A stretch of 37,432 nt of DNA. It comes from Chloroflexota bacterium (lineage in GTDB: Bacteria; Chloroflexota; Anaerolineae; UBA4142). Each line of letters begins with the position of its first letter. The stretch's first letter is position 1. A program made the position numbers and the translations under genes. Shown here one piece after another: positions 25,351 to 33,858 of the stretch. Location of the stretch: the NCBI GenBank assembly GCA_016215025.1, contig JACRMI010000132.1, forward strand, positions 1-37,432, in the 5' to 3' direction. A model generated the notes under the pieces. It was not told the DNA's origin. It saw nothing but the letters and a program-made list of their open reading frames with translations, and did not search any database.

Positions 25351-27044
25351 CAGACCTTGTCCTTTTGCAAAGTGAGTTCTAACTTGAGCCGCATTTTTAC
25401 ATCGTTATCGATATAGAGCACGCCGTGATTTTGCTGCACCGGATGTATTTCCGATCCTTCCAAGACGGCGCTCCGCACCGGTACCGCCGAGTCGCCGACC
25501 GTCTCATTCACAGAATCGATTTTCGTCCAACGCAAGTCTGCATCGCGTTGAACATTGACGCCCGTGACCGTCTTGATGCCATAACCAAAAATCGAAATCG
25601 CAGGGACCTTGGATCGACCACTGACCTCGCGCCAGAAATCGCGCGCGCATTGCAAGAGCGGACGCTGCTGATCGTTGACCCAGGATGGGTCGGACAAAAT
25701 GTCGATGGGTTGGTGATTTTGATCGAGCACGCAGGGATAGTTCGGAAGGATTTGATAACACGAAGGAAACGTCGATGCGACCTCGCGCACGCGATCACCC
25801 ATCAAACCGAATGGCAGCACTTTAGGGCCGAGAGCCAATTGCGCGAGCGCGCCCGGCGTGCCGATTTGCGGACCGCCCATCAAGATGAGCCGCCCCACTT
25901 GACGGTCGCCGCCCAAGCACTGCACATAGTATCGACTCACGAGGCAACCCAGGCTGTGCGCGATGATGGTGACCGGCGCCGTGACCGACCACTGGTCAAT
26001 CGCTTTTGCCAACCGCTGCGCTGAGACGCGCACATCCTGCCGCCAATCGTAACCGAATTCGAGCAAATCTTTTCCGCGCTCATAGCCCAAACTCTCTTCG
26101 AGATAATCGCCGATGCGAGAGTACGCTTCGATTTTGATCAAATTGGGAACAATGACTAGCTCGCGAATGATGCCGCGCGCTTCGATGGGCGTGTTTGCGG
26201 TCAAACGGAAAAGTTCAGGCCGCGTGAGCAAGAGCCGGGGATTGGGCCAGACGCGTTCGTTACCCAGCCATAGTTCAGAGCCGGTCAATCCTGGGATGAA
26301 GACGACCGGGGGATGCGTAACCGCACGTGCAGGAACATCGACCAACGTGAGCGCATCGGAAGAAAAACCCGGCTTGAAAACCAAATGCGCTTCGCCGATG
26401 CGGATGACATCGCCGCCTTGCAACGTCCGCTCTTCGATGTGGCGCTCGCCGAGCCAGGTTCCATTTGCGCTGCCGAGATCGCGCAAAATGAAAAGACCGC
26501 TGCGCTGTTCGATGCGCGCGTGGCGGCGTGAAACTTTGGGGTCGTCGAGAAAGATGTCAGAGCCAGGATCACGCCCCAGCGTGACTGCATCGGCGACGAG
26601 AGGAACTTCCCAGGTCTTACGAGGAGTGTGGATAGCGAGACGCGCCATGCGGGTGTCGGTCAGCGTCATGGGGATGGCGGCTTGCGTCAGCGTGGCTTCG
26701 ATGTCATGCGCCGAATCGATCCGTGTGACTTCGGGTTCGCTGCGCGGGGGGCTGACCTCAAAGCGGAGCGTGGAATCGCCCACCGTAATCACATCGCCGG
26801 AGGCGAGGGTGACGCGTTCGATGCGTGTTCCGTTGACGTGAGTGCCATTCGCCGAGCCAAGATCGACGAGAGCGTAACCGGCATCGCTCGCTTCGAGACG
26901 CGCGTGAACACGCGAGACCTTGGCATCGCGCAGTACAATTTCGTTTGCGGTACCCCGTCCCAGACTGACACTCGCGGCAGACAACGTGAATTCTTGTTCT
27001 TGACCACTCGCCATTGTGAGGACAAGTTTACTGGGCGTTGTCAT
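25350..27044 (-). CDS. FHA-FHA-alpha/beta hydrolase (LCAT-like)
   Basis: 564 residues, no signal peptide. Two FHA phosphothreonine-binding domains come first: SLGRGTANEI...SRVHARLE...SANGTHVNG (27-72) and TLGRDPGSDI...SRRHARIE...SANGTWLGE (155-200). From 245 it is an alpha/beta hydrolase of the lecithin:cholesterol acyltransferase type: lid-start motif PGLTGSELW (251-259), nucleophile elbow AHSLG with Ser364, and the likely acid and His near GDSAVPVRS and NHGVLYID. It may hydrolyse or transfer acyl groups of lipids. The paired kinase gene suggests activity or location is set by phosphorylation. Confidence 0.85.
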   Translation of the reverse strand: MTTPSKLVLTMASGQEQEFTLSAASVSLGRGTANEIVLRDAKVSRVHARLEASDAGYALVDLGSANGTHVNGTRIERVTLASGDVITVGDSTLRFEVSPPRSEPEVTRIDSAHDIEATLTQAAIPMTLTDTRMARLAIHTPRKTWEVPLVADAVTLGRDPGSDIFLDDPKVSRRHARIEQRSGLFILRDLGSANGTWLGERHIEERTLQGGDVIRIGEAHLVFKPGFSSDALTLVDVPARAVTHPPVVFIPGLTGSELWLGNERVWPNPRLLLTRPELFRLTANTPIEARGIIRELVIVPNLIKIEAYSRIGDYLEESLGYERGKDLLEFGYDWRQDVRVSAQRLAKAIDQWSVTAPVTIIAHSLGCLVSRYYVQCLGGDRQVGRLILMGGPQIGTPGALAQLALGPKVLPFGLMGDRVREVASTFPSCYQILPNYPCVLDQNHQPIDILSDPSWVNDQQRPLLQCARDFWREVSGRSKVPAISIFGYGIKTVTGVNVQRDADLRWTKIDSVNETVGDSAVPVRSAVLEGSEIHPVQQNHGVLYIDNDVKMRLKLELTLQKDKV

Positions 27045-27173
27045 GGTTGCTCCGGATCAGCTAAAACAAACCTATCGACTGCGATAATCTTAACACCATT
27101 TAGAAGGTGCGTCAATAATTTAGAATTGCGCTGTGAATGTAACTTGCAATCCAAAACTTGCAACTAGGTTTGT

Positions 27174-27201
27174 TTGACTTTTCGCTTTCTTGTGGTATCA
27201 T
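27174..27201 (+). promoter_or_regulatory. promoter of ugd
   Basis: TTGACT (27174-27179), 16-bp spacer, TATCAT (27196-27201). It is 33 bp before the ugd start, in the divergent region shared with the FHA-hydrolase gene. Confidence 0.6.
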
Positions 27202-27234
27202 GGCGACGCAAATCACTTTGAGGTCTAGTGACTC

Positions 27235-29961
27235 ATGCGCAAAATTTGCGTCATCGGGGTTGGATACGTTGGGTTGGTCACTGGCACTTGCTTCGCCGAT
27301 CTCGGCAACCAAGTGACGTGTCTGGATATTTCCGCAGAGCGCGTCGAAAAGTTAAAGCGCGGCGAGATGCCCATCTATGAACCTGGGTTGGAAGAACTCG
27401 TGGGGCGCAACGTCGCGGCGAAACGCTTGCTGTTTACAACTAGCTATCCAGACGCCGTACCCGGCGCAGACTTTATTTTTATCGCCGTCAACACGCCGCC
27501 CAGTCCAGACGGCGAAGCCGATTTGCAGTACGTGCGCATGGCAGCCGAAAGCATCGCTCAAGTCTTGTCGAACTATGCGATCATCGTCAACAAGAGCACG
27601 GTCCCCGTCGGCACGGGCGATGCGGTCGCCGAGATTTTGCAAGCGCGTGGCAAAAAAGTCGGCGTCGATTTTGATGTCGTCTCCAATCCGGAATTCCTCG
27701 CCGAAGGCACCGCCGTGTACGATTTCATGCAGCCCGATCGCGTCGTGCTGGGCGGGACGAATCGCGAAGCTGCCGAAAAGGTCGCGCAACTGTATTTGCC
27801 TTTGCGCTGCACCATCATGACGACCGACCTCCGCACCGCCGAAATGATCAAGTATGCCTCGAATGCTTTCCTCGCCACACGTATCTCGTTCATCAACGAA
27901 ATTGCGACCATCTGCGAAAAAGTGGGCGCGGACGTCAAAGAAGTCGCCGCAGGCATGGGCTTGGACAAGCGCATTGGTCGCGCGTTCCTCAACGCCGGTA
28001 TCGGCTACGGCGGCTCATGCTTTGAAGGCGACGAGACGGTTTTCGTGCTGAACAGCCCGAACGTCGCTACGGAATCCCTTGAAGCTTTATTTGCAAAATC
28101 GGGAGAGGCATTTCAGGGCGACGAGGTACAGGTCATCACGCCCGAACACCGTCGCGTCCTCGCTTTCGATCTCGAGACAGGCAAGCCAACTCTCGCGCAG
28201 GTTTCTGCTATCACGCGTCGTCCGTACACCGGCACCCTCGTCTCCATCGAAACGAGTATGGGCAGGCGGTTGCGCGTAACCGCCGATCACCCAGTCGTGC
28301 TTGCCAGTGGCGATACATTCAAGGTTGTGCCTGCGCTCATGGTCTCACCCGGCGATCAACTGCTGGCGTTGTGCGAATTACCTTCCGTCGAACAAAGTGC
28401 ATCGCTCAACCTGATCGATTTGTTGCGCGGCACGGCGCTGGAAGACGATGTCTACGTTTCGCCAGTTGATTTTTCGTTCGTCGATCAGTACGCTCAATTC
28501 GCTCCGCACATTAGAAAAGAGATGCTGCGCTACCCAGATGAAATCAAGCAAGGCAATCGCATGTCGCTGCGCTTGTTCCGTGAGTTGAGTGAACGCGGCG
28601 TGCTCGATGTGCCAGCGGAACGTCTGCAACTTTACACCGCCAAAGGCGCAGCCACCAAAATCAACGCCGTGATTCCAGTCGATGCAGACTTGATGCGGCT
28701 TTGTGGCTATTACCTCGCCGAAGGTTACATCAGTCAGGACGCTGGACGCGCGGACGCAGTACGGGAACGAGTTGGTTTTAGTTTCCATGAGAACGAATCC
28801 GAATATATTGACGATGTTCAACGCATTCTCAAAAATTGGGGGCTGAAACACATCACGCGTCACAGCACTCACGCGATCACGACCCTCGTTTCGTCGCGCG
28901 TGTTCGCATGGTTCTTGCGCGATGTGCTGCAATGCGGAATCTGTTCCAGCGACAAAGCCCTGCCCCGCTTGGCATTCAATGTGCCAACTGAGTTGCGCTA
29001 CGAACTTGTCCGTGGCGCGTTCAGTGGCGATGGCGCAGTGACTTCAGTCCAAGATGGCAAAAACCTGATGTTGGAATATGCCACCGTCAGCAAGCCGCTG
29101 GCCGATGGTATGACCTTGTTGCTGCAAACCCTAGGCATCGTTCCCTCGATTCGCCAACGCTGGATGAACAAATCGACGCGCATCGCTTTTATCCTGCGCG
29201 TCAGCGGTTACGCCCAGCTATCGGCATTGCAAAATGTATTCGGCGAAAAGCACCGCGCAAAAATAGAGCAAGTGTTGAGCGGCTATCAGCGGCACATCCA
29301 ACAGCACGGCTTTACCAAGCGAGGCGCTTACGCGCAACTCACTGTATCGAGTGTTCATTACGAAGATGTAAAGACAAATGTGTACAGCATGGAAACCAGC
29401 ACGGGCACGCTCATCGCAGCGTCTGGATTGGTCTGCCACAACTGTTTTCCCAAAGACGTAAAGGCATTGACGTGGATGGCAGAGATCAACGGTTGTCATC
29501 CGCAACTCTTGCGCTCGGTGCAAGAAATCAATCGCGATATGCGGCGTCAAGTGATTGCGCGATTGCGAGAGCATTTGGGGCCGCTGCGCGGCAAGACCGT
29601 CGCTATTTGGGGACTCGCTTTTAAACCAAACACCGACGATGTGCGCGAAGCCGCTTCGCTCGACATTATTCACATTTTGCAAAACGAAGGCGCAAAAGTT
29701 CGCGCATACGATCCGGTCGCAATTCAAGCGGCGCAGCGCGTTTCCAAAAACATTGAATTTTGCGACAATGCCTATTCGACGGCGGAGGGCGCAGACGCGC
29801 TCGTCCTTGTCACGGAATGGAACGAGTTCAAGCAAGTGGATTTGGCTGAAGTCGCCGCATCGATGAAGCAAAAGATATTCATCGACGGACGAAACATTTA
29901 CGACCCACACCGAATGCGCGATCTGGGTTTTGTCTATCGCGGCATCGGACGCGGTTTCTGA
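27235..29961 (+). CDS. ugd: UDP-glucose 6-dehydrogenase containing an intein
   Basis: A 908-residue precursor. The extein parts (1-261 and 737-908, together 433 residues) are a normal UDP-glucose/GDP-mannose dehydrogenase that oxidises UDP-glucose to UDP-glucuronate with NAD for polysaccharide synthesis. They carry VIGVGYVGL (6-14), NKSTVPVGTG (119-128), NPEFLAEGTA (151-160) and the C-terminal WGLAFKPNTDDVREA (792-806). The catalytic motif GYGGS-C-FPKD is split: the intein sits between Ser261 and the catalytic Cys737. That cysteine is also the +1 residue needed for splicing, so the enzyme is inactive until the intein leaves. The final stop lies 14 nt before acpS. Confidence 0.93.
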   Translation: MRKICVIGVGYVGLVTGTCFADLGNQVTCLDISAERVEKLKRGEMPIYEPGLEELVGRNVAAKRLLFTTSYPDAVPGADFIFIAVNTPPSPDGEADLQYVRMAAESIAQVLSNYAIIVNKSTVPVGTGDAVAEILQARGKKVGVDFDVVSNPEFLAEGTAVYDFMQPDRVVLGGTNREAAEKVAQLYLPLRCTIMTTDLRTAEMIKYASNAFLATRISFINEIATICEKVGADVKEVAAGMGLDKRIGRAFLNAGIGYGGSCFEGDETVFVLNSPNVATESLEALFAKSGEAFQGDEVQVITPEHRRVLAFDLETGKPTLAQVSAITRRPYTGTLVSIETSMGRRLRVTADHPVVLASGDTFKVVPALMVSPGDQLLALCELPSVEQSASLNLIDLLRGTALEDDVYVSPVDFSFVDQYAQFAPHIRKEMLRYPDEIKQGNRMSLRLFRELSERGVLDVPAERLQLYTAKGAATKINAVIPVDADLMRLCGYYLAEGYISQDAGRADAVRERVGFSFHENESEYIDDVQRILKNWGLKHITRHSTHAITTLVSSRVFAWFLRDVLQCGICSSDKALPRLAFNVPTELRYELVRGAFSGDGAVTSVQDGKNLMLEYATVSKPLADGMTLLLQTLGIVPSIRQRWMNKSTRIAFILRVSGYAQLSALQNVFGEKHRAKIEQVLSGYQRHIQQHGFTKRGAYAQLTVSSVHYEDVKTNVYSMETSTGTLIAASGLVCHNCFPKDVKALTWMAEINGCHPQLLRSVQEINRDMRRQVIARLREHLGPLRGKTVAIWGLAFKPNTDDVREAASLDIIHILQNEGAKVRAYDPVAIQAAQRVSKNIEFCDNAYSTAEGADALVLVTEWNEFKQVDLAEVAASMKQKIFIDGRNIYDPHRMRDLGFVYRGIGRGF
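28018..29442 (+). other. intein with LAGLIDADG homing endonuclease in UDP-glucose dehydrogenase
   Basis: 475 residues (262-736 of the precursor). N-terminal Cys1 opens block A (CFEGDETVFVL). Block B has TADHPVV (349-355) with the TxxH histidine. Block F/G is VYSMETSTGTLIAASGLV followed by CHN, then +1 Cys. The endonuclease domain has two LAGLIDADG-type helices, LCGYYLAEGYI (489-499, acidic Glu496) and LVRGAFSGDGAV (591-602, Asp599). All splicing and nuclease residues look intact, so it may still be mobile. Confidence 0.93.
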
Positions 29962-29975
29962 TCGATTCGTAACGA

Positions 29976-30359
29976 ATGTTAGCCGTTGGGGTTGATTTAA
30001 TCGAGGTTGAACGCATTCAAGCCAGCATGACCCGCTATGGGGATCGATTCCTTGCGCGAGTTTTTACAAACGCTGAACGGGCGTATTGCCAGGAACGTTC
30101 TCACCAACTCGCGGCTCGTTTCGCGGCAAAAGAAGCGGTTAGCAAGCTATTAGGCGTTGGCATCCAACATGCCGATGGCGTCAGTTGGCAAGACATTGAA
30201 GTTATTTCCGATGCCCGCGGCAAACCGATGGTTCAGTTGCATGGTCAGGCGGCGCGGCGCGCTCAGGCAATCGGTGTTCACGATCTAGCACTCTCACTTT
30301 CACACACACGCGATCATGCCATCGCAATGGTAGTCGCGGAACAAACCGGAGGTCATTGA
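29976..30359 (+). CDS. acpS: holo-[acyl-carrier-protein] synthase AcpS
   Basis: 127 residues, usual length. It transfers 4'-phosphopantetheine from CoA to acyl carrier protein. The metal-binding signature is present: GVDLIEVERI (Asp7) and RFAAKEAVSK (Glu53), then the SLSHTRDHAIAMV C-terminal block. Its stop shares one base with the following ATG (TGATG), and it follows ugd closely, so all three may be co-transcribed. Confidence 0.93.
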   Translation: MLAVGVDLIEVERIQASMTRYGDRFLARVFTNAERAYCQERSHQLAARFAAKEAVSKLLGVGIQHADGVSWQDIEVISDARGKPMVQLHGQAARRAQAIGVHDLALSLSHTRDHAIAMVVAEQTGGH

Positions 30360-31483
30360 TGAATTTCCAAGAAGCGGAAAAAGCTTACAAAGATTTAAAA
30401 GCCCAGCATGATGCGGGCAAGCTCAATGATGCGCAATTTGAAGCTGAGGTGGGCAAACTGCGCATGCAAGACGAGCAGGGTCGCTGGTGGCAAATCGGCG
30501 TGCAGACCGGCGAATGGTACATGCACGACGGTCAAAAGTGGAACAAAGCCAAGCCACCGACCGCCTCTCCCCCTGCCGCGATGGTGACACCTGCTCCAGC
30601 CCCAGCACCGGTGCCGGAGCCAGCCAAAACCACGCCGCCGCCTAAAGCGACTGCGAATAAAAAGGAAGAGCCACCCAAAGCGGATAACAAGCAGCCGCGC
30701 GCCAGCACCATGCCGCGCTTGTTCTCGGCAAAACCCGCCGGACGCGAAGGCGGTCTATCTCGCCCCATGCTCATCGGAATTATTGCCGCAGTGGCGGTTG
30801 TTATTTTGTTGCTCATCGTCGGTGGCTTTTTCGTGTTCAACAATGTTTTGGGCACTGCTTCTGCTAAACCGACTAGTACCGCAACCCGTGCGCTGGCTGT
30901 TGTTCCAACTTCCGTATCGCCATCGCGCGCGCCAACCGTCGCGCCGACTAACACCCTCGCGCCTCCGCCCACCGCAGTGGTGACCGCCACCGCAACAGTG
31001 ACGACGACCGCGCCAACGCGCGCGCCATCCGGTCCGACTGCGACACGACGACCTGCCGGTTCGCCGACACCTACTGTAGTGAGAGGCAGCCCAACACCGA
31101 ACGTGCCGCCGGGCGTGTATGCGATGAAATTGGAAACCGATCCCGCCAAGCTTAGCACCGACCCATCCCAACTGGTCGCCTTCAAGCTAACCATGTTCAA
31201 CAACACGGGCAGCATGCAAACTTTCAAGGGGTGGTTTGTCCGAGTCTTCCAATGCCCTGAGCAATGCTCCGACTTTAAGAATTCATATGGCGAATCGCTT
31301 AAAGCCGATGTGAATGTGGCGACGGGCAGCAGCGTGATTGTTACCGCGCCACATGTCCACTTTGGACCTGGTCGCTGCGATTACATCGCCGTGCCGTACT
31401 ATACAGATGTGAATAACCAAGTTATCCAATTCCAAACGACCAAAGGCGGCGGACTGTACTACAACTTTAGCATCTGCAACTAA
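30359..31483 (+). CDS. membrane-anchored protein with cytoplasmic W-rich motif and extracellular domain
   Basis: 374 residues, no named family. The N-terminus is a helical segment followed by a Trp-rich motif, GRWWQIGVQTGEWYMHDGQK (41-60), that looks like a small separate fold. A Pro/Ala linker leads to one membrane helix (136-161) and then a Ser/Thr/Pro-rich stalk and a C-terminal domain (about 258-374). That domain has four Cys likely forming disulfides and a beta-sandwich look (LVAFKLTMFNNTG, VIVTAPHVHFGPG). GGAGG stands just before the ATG that overlaps the acpS stop, so translation is coupled. A surface sensor or adhesion role is possible but unproven. Confidence 0.7.
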   Translation: MNFQEAEKAYKDLKAQHDAGKLNDAQFEAEVGKLRMQDEQGRWWQIGVQTGEWYMHDGQKWNKAKPPTASPPAAMVTPAPAPAPVPEPAKTTPPPKATANKKEEPPKADNKQPRASTMPRLFSAKPAGREGGLSRPMLIGIIAAVAVVILLLIVGGFFVFNNVLGTASAKPTSTATRALAVVPTSVSPSRAPTVAPTNTLAPPPTAVVTATATVTTTAPTRAPSGPTATRRPAGSPTPTVVRGSPTPNVPPGVYAMKLETDPAKLSTDPSQLVAFKLTMFNNTGSMQTFKGWFVRVFQCPEQCSDFKNSYGESLKADVNVATGSSVIVTAPHVHFGPGRCDYIAVPYYTDVNNQVIQFQTTKGGGLYYNFSICN

Positions 31484-31504
31484 TCGAATCACGATTAAAA
31501 AACA

Positions 31505-31550
31505 AGACCCGAAGAGTCTCTTACGCGAAACTCTTCGGGTCTCTTTATTT
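31505..31550. terminator. terminator between convergent genes
   Basis: AGACCCGAAGAGT (31505-31517) and ACTCTTCGGGTCT (31530-31542) form a perfect 13-bp stem with a 12-nt loop, followed on the plus strand by CTTTATTTTT. On the minus strand the tail after the stem is A/T-rich (TGTTTTTTAATCG), so it probably works in both directions. Confidence 0.9.
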
Positions 31551-32537
31551 TTGCGTTGGGATGTACCGCTCGATGCCGTCTCTTTTTTCCCGCCGCACGC
31601 GCCCTTCCATTTCAAGAATGTCGAGATGACCAATCACCTCTGACATGCCAAGAAAAATATCGAACGATTTTAGTTTTGGAAATAGAATGCCGCAAAGCTC
31701 ATACGCCGTCGTCGCGCAGCAATCCAATTGTTGTTCGATATGATCGAGACGCGAGCGATGAAATGCCACGCGCGCATCGACGAGCGCACGCACATCGTAA
31801 ATCGGCTCGCCGTGCGCGGGCAGCGCCAAGCGAATGTTCATCGCCGCAGTCATTTTCATTGATGCGATATAGTCGACAAGAGCACGCGGGCGTTCAGTTT
31901 CGCCATGCACCGGTGGCTCGAAGACCGGATTGGACGTGATGTCGCGCAGCAAGTGATCGCTCGAAATCAGCGTTTGCGATGTCGGTTCATAAAGACAAAT
32001 CAATCCGCTGGCATGTCCGGGCGCAAATAAAACTTGCCACTCGTCACTGCCGAGCATTATTCTATCGCCATCTTCAAGCGGAACAAATTTATCGGCGGGA
32101 ATCGAATCGGCGTGCTGCGTCATCGAGCGCATTCCATGGCCGAGTCGTTCAGCATAATCGAGAGGTACGCCGTTGGCGACAAACGCATCACGATAGAATT
32201 CGTAACGCCCGCCCCATTCGTGCTCAAAATTGGTTAGTCCCCAGAGATTGCGCGAATGCGATAACACGCACGCGCCCGACTCGGCGACGATTTGAGCCGC
32301 GAGTCCAAAGTGATCGACATGCGCGTGTGTGATGATGACGCGCTGAATGTCTTTGAGCGCCAAGCCGCGCGTGTCCAATTCGTGGCGGAGCGCCGCAAGC
32401 GTGGGGGCATCTTTCGGTCCCGTGTCGATCAGCGTTAACTCATCGCCCTCGGCAAGATAGCAATTGATGGGACCGACACCGAACGGAGTTGGAATCGTGA
32501 TCGTCTGCAAATAGTCTAAGATGGGACACCTCAACAA
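31545..32537 (-). CDS. metallo-beta-lactamase-fold hydrolase
   Basis: 330 residues. The Zn-binding HxHxDH motif is THAHVDHFG (His71, His73, Asp75, His76), with further ligands at APGHASG and SSDHLL, and PAHGEP near the end of the fold. A C-terminal winged-helix-like tail (residues about 255-330) resembles LACTB2/glyoxalase-II-type members. The substrate is unknown. No ATG is near the start. The frame opens with TTG codons at 32537 and 32534, and GAGGTG overlaps them, so the exact start is uncertain. It is 35 nt after the NRAMP gene and may be part of that transcript. Confidence 0.8.
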   Translation of the reverse strand: MLRCPILDYLQTITIPTPFGVGPINCYLAEGDELTLIDTGPKDAPTLAALRHELDTRGLALKDIQRVIITHAHVDHFGLAAQIVAESGACVLSHSRNLWGLTNFEHEWGGRYEFYRDAFVANGVPLDYAERLGHGMRSMTQHADSIPADKFVPLEDGDRIMLGSDEWQVLFAPGHASGLICLYEPTSQTLISSDHLLRDITSNPVFEPPVHGETERPRALVDYIASMKMTAAMNIRLALPAHGEPIYDVRALVDARVAFHRSRLDHIEQQLDCCATTAYELCGILFPKLKSFDIFLGMSEVIGHLDILEMEGRVRREKRDGIERYIPTQK

Positions 32538-32572
32538 AAAATTGTTTGAATCGATAGAGTTCGATCGACGGT

Positions 32573-33847
32573 CTATCCCATGCCGAGTGCGCTAAAGAAT
32601 CCAGGAAACACACTCGAAATGACGAGAATGACCGTCAAGAAAATGAGCACAACAACCATTGCCCACGAGATGATATTGAAAACGCGTCCATTCACGTACT
32701 TGCCCATGATGCGTTTATCGTTGATGAGGCGCAGCATCGTGATGAGAATGACCGGCAAGAGTACGCCGTTCAGTGTTTGACTCGCCAGCATAACGTCGAT
32801 GAGCGATTGGAACGGCAGCAAAATAATGGCTGCGCCCAAAACGATCAGCGCCGTATAGACCCAGAAGAAAATCGGCGCGTCGGTCCAATCGCGGCTGACG
32901 CCGGATTCCCAGCCGAATGCTTCGCACACCACATACGCCGTCGAAAGGGGCAGAATTGCGGCGGAAAAGACCGAAGCATTCAGCAAGCCCAACGCAAACA
33001 AAATCGAAGCGTACTCACCCGCAAGTGGTCCTAATGCCTGTGCTGCATCCGCCGCCGTTTCGATTTGCTGTCCACTGGCAAAGATGGTCGCCGCGCAAGC
33101 AATCGTGATAAAAGCTGCGACGACCACTGCAAAGATCGAACCGACGATCACATCGATTCGCTCGTACGCAATGTCATCGACCTTGAGTCCTTTATCGACA
33201 ATCGACGCTTGCTGATAAAACTGCATCCACGGTGCAATCGTCGTTCCGATGATCGTTACAAAGATCGTGATGTATGCGCCATCGAAATGAAAACTAGGTA
33301 TGACGAACGCCTGCGAGACCGTTCCCCACGGCGGCTTGGCGAGGATTCCGGACAGAATGTACGAGAGATAGATCGCGCTGGCGACGAGGAAAATGCGCTC
33401 GACCTGTTTGTAGTTGCCTTTGACGATGAGCAGCCATACGCCGAGCGCCGCAAGCGGCACCGAAATATACTTGCTGATGCCAAAGATTTCCATGCTTGCG
33501 GCGACACCTGCAAACTCGCTGACGGTGTTCGCGAGATTGACAAATACGACAATGCCAATAATCGCGGCGGTGGCGCGCACGCCCAAACTTTCGCGAATCA
33601 GATCGGCAAGACCCTTGCCAGTCACGATGCCGAGTCGCGCGCTCATTTCTTGGATGATGATGAGCGCCAGCGCGACCAAGCCCAACATCCACAACAACGA
33701 ATAACCGAAATGCGCGCCCGCCACGGAATATGTCGTGATGCCGCCTGCATCGTTATCGACGTTAGCGGTAATGACACCCGGTCCAACCACTGCCAAGAGC
33801 AACAATAATCTAGCGCGTAAAGGTCGAATTCTCCGCAATGATGGCAT
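32573..33847 (-). CDS. NRAMP-family metal transporter, probably Mg2+ (NRMT-like)
   Basis: 424 residues with about 11 membrane helices and the NRAMP pattern GPGVITANVDNDAGG in TM1. The canonical TM1 DPGN reads DNDAGG here. The TM6 MPH motif, whose Met selects for Mn2+ and other soft metals, reads APW (IGTTIAPWMQFYQQ). Loss of this Met is a feature of NRAMP-related magnesium transporters. It lies 11 nt after the MgtE-N/CBS gene, with TAGGAGAG as ribosome site, and both are behind an M-box magnesium riboswitch. Uptake of Mg2+ is therefore a well-supported inference. Mn2+ remains possible. Confidence 0.85.
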   Translation of the reverse strand: MPSLRRIRPLRARLLLLLAVVGPGVITANVDNDAGGITTYSVAGAHFGYSLLWMLGLVALALIIIQEMSARLGIVTGKGLADLIRESLGVRATAAIIGIVVFVNLANTVSEFAGVAASMEIFGISKYISVPLAALGVWLLIVKGNYKQVERIFLVASAIYLSYILSGILAKPPWGTVSQAFVIPSFHFDGAYITIFVTIIGTTIAPWMQFYQQASIVDKGLKVDDIAYERIDVIVGSIFAVVVAAFITIACAATIFASGQQIETAADAAQALGPLAGEYASILFALGLLNASVFSAAILPLSTAYVVCEAFGWESGVSRDWTDAPIFFWVYTALIVLGAAIILLPFQSLIDVMLASQTLNGVLLPVILITMLRLINDKRIMGKYVNGRVFNIISWAMVVVLIFLTVILVISSVFPGFFSALGMG

Positions 33848-33858
33848 GATGGTCTCTC

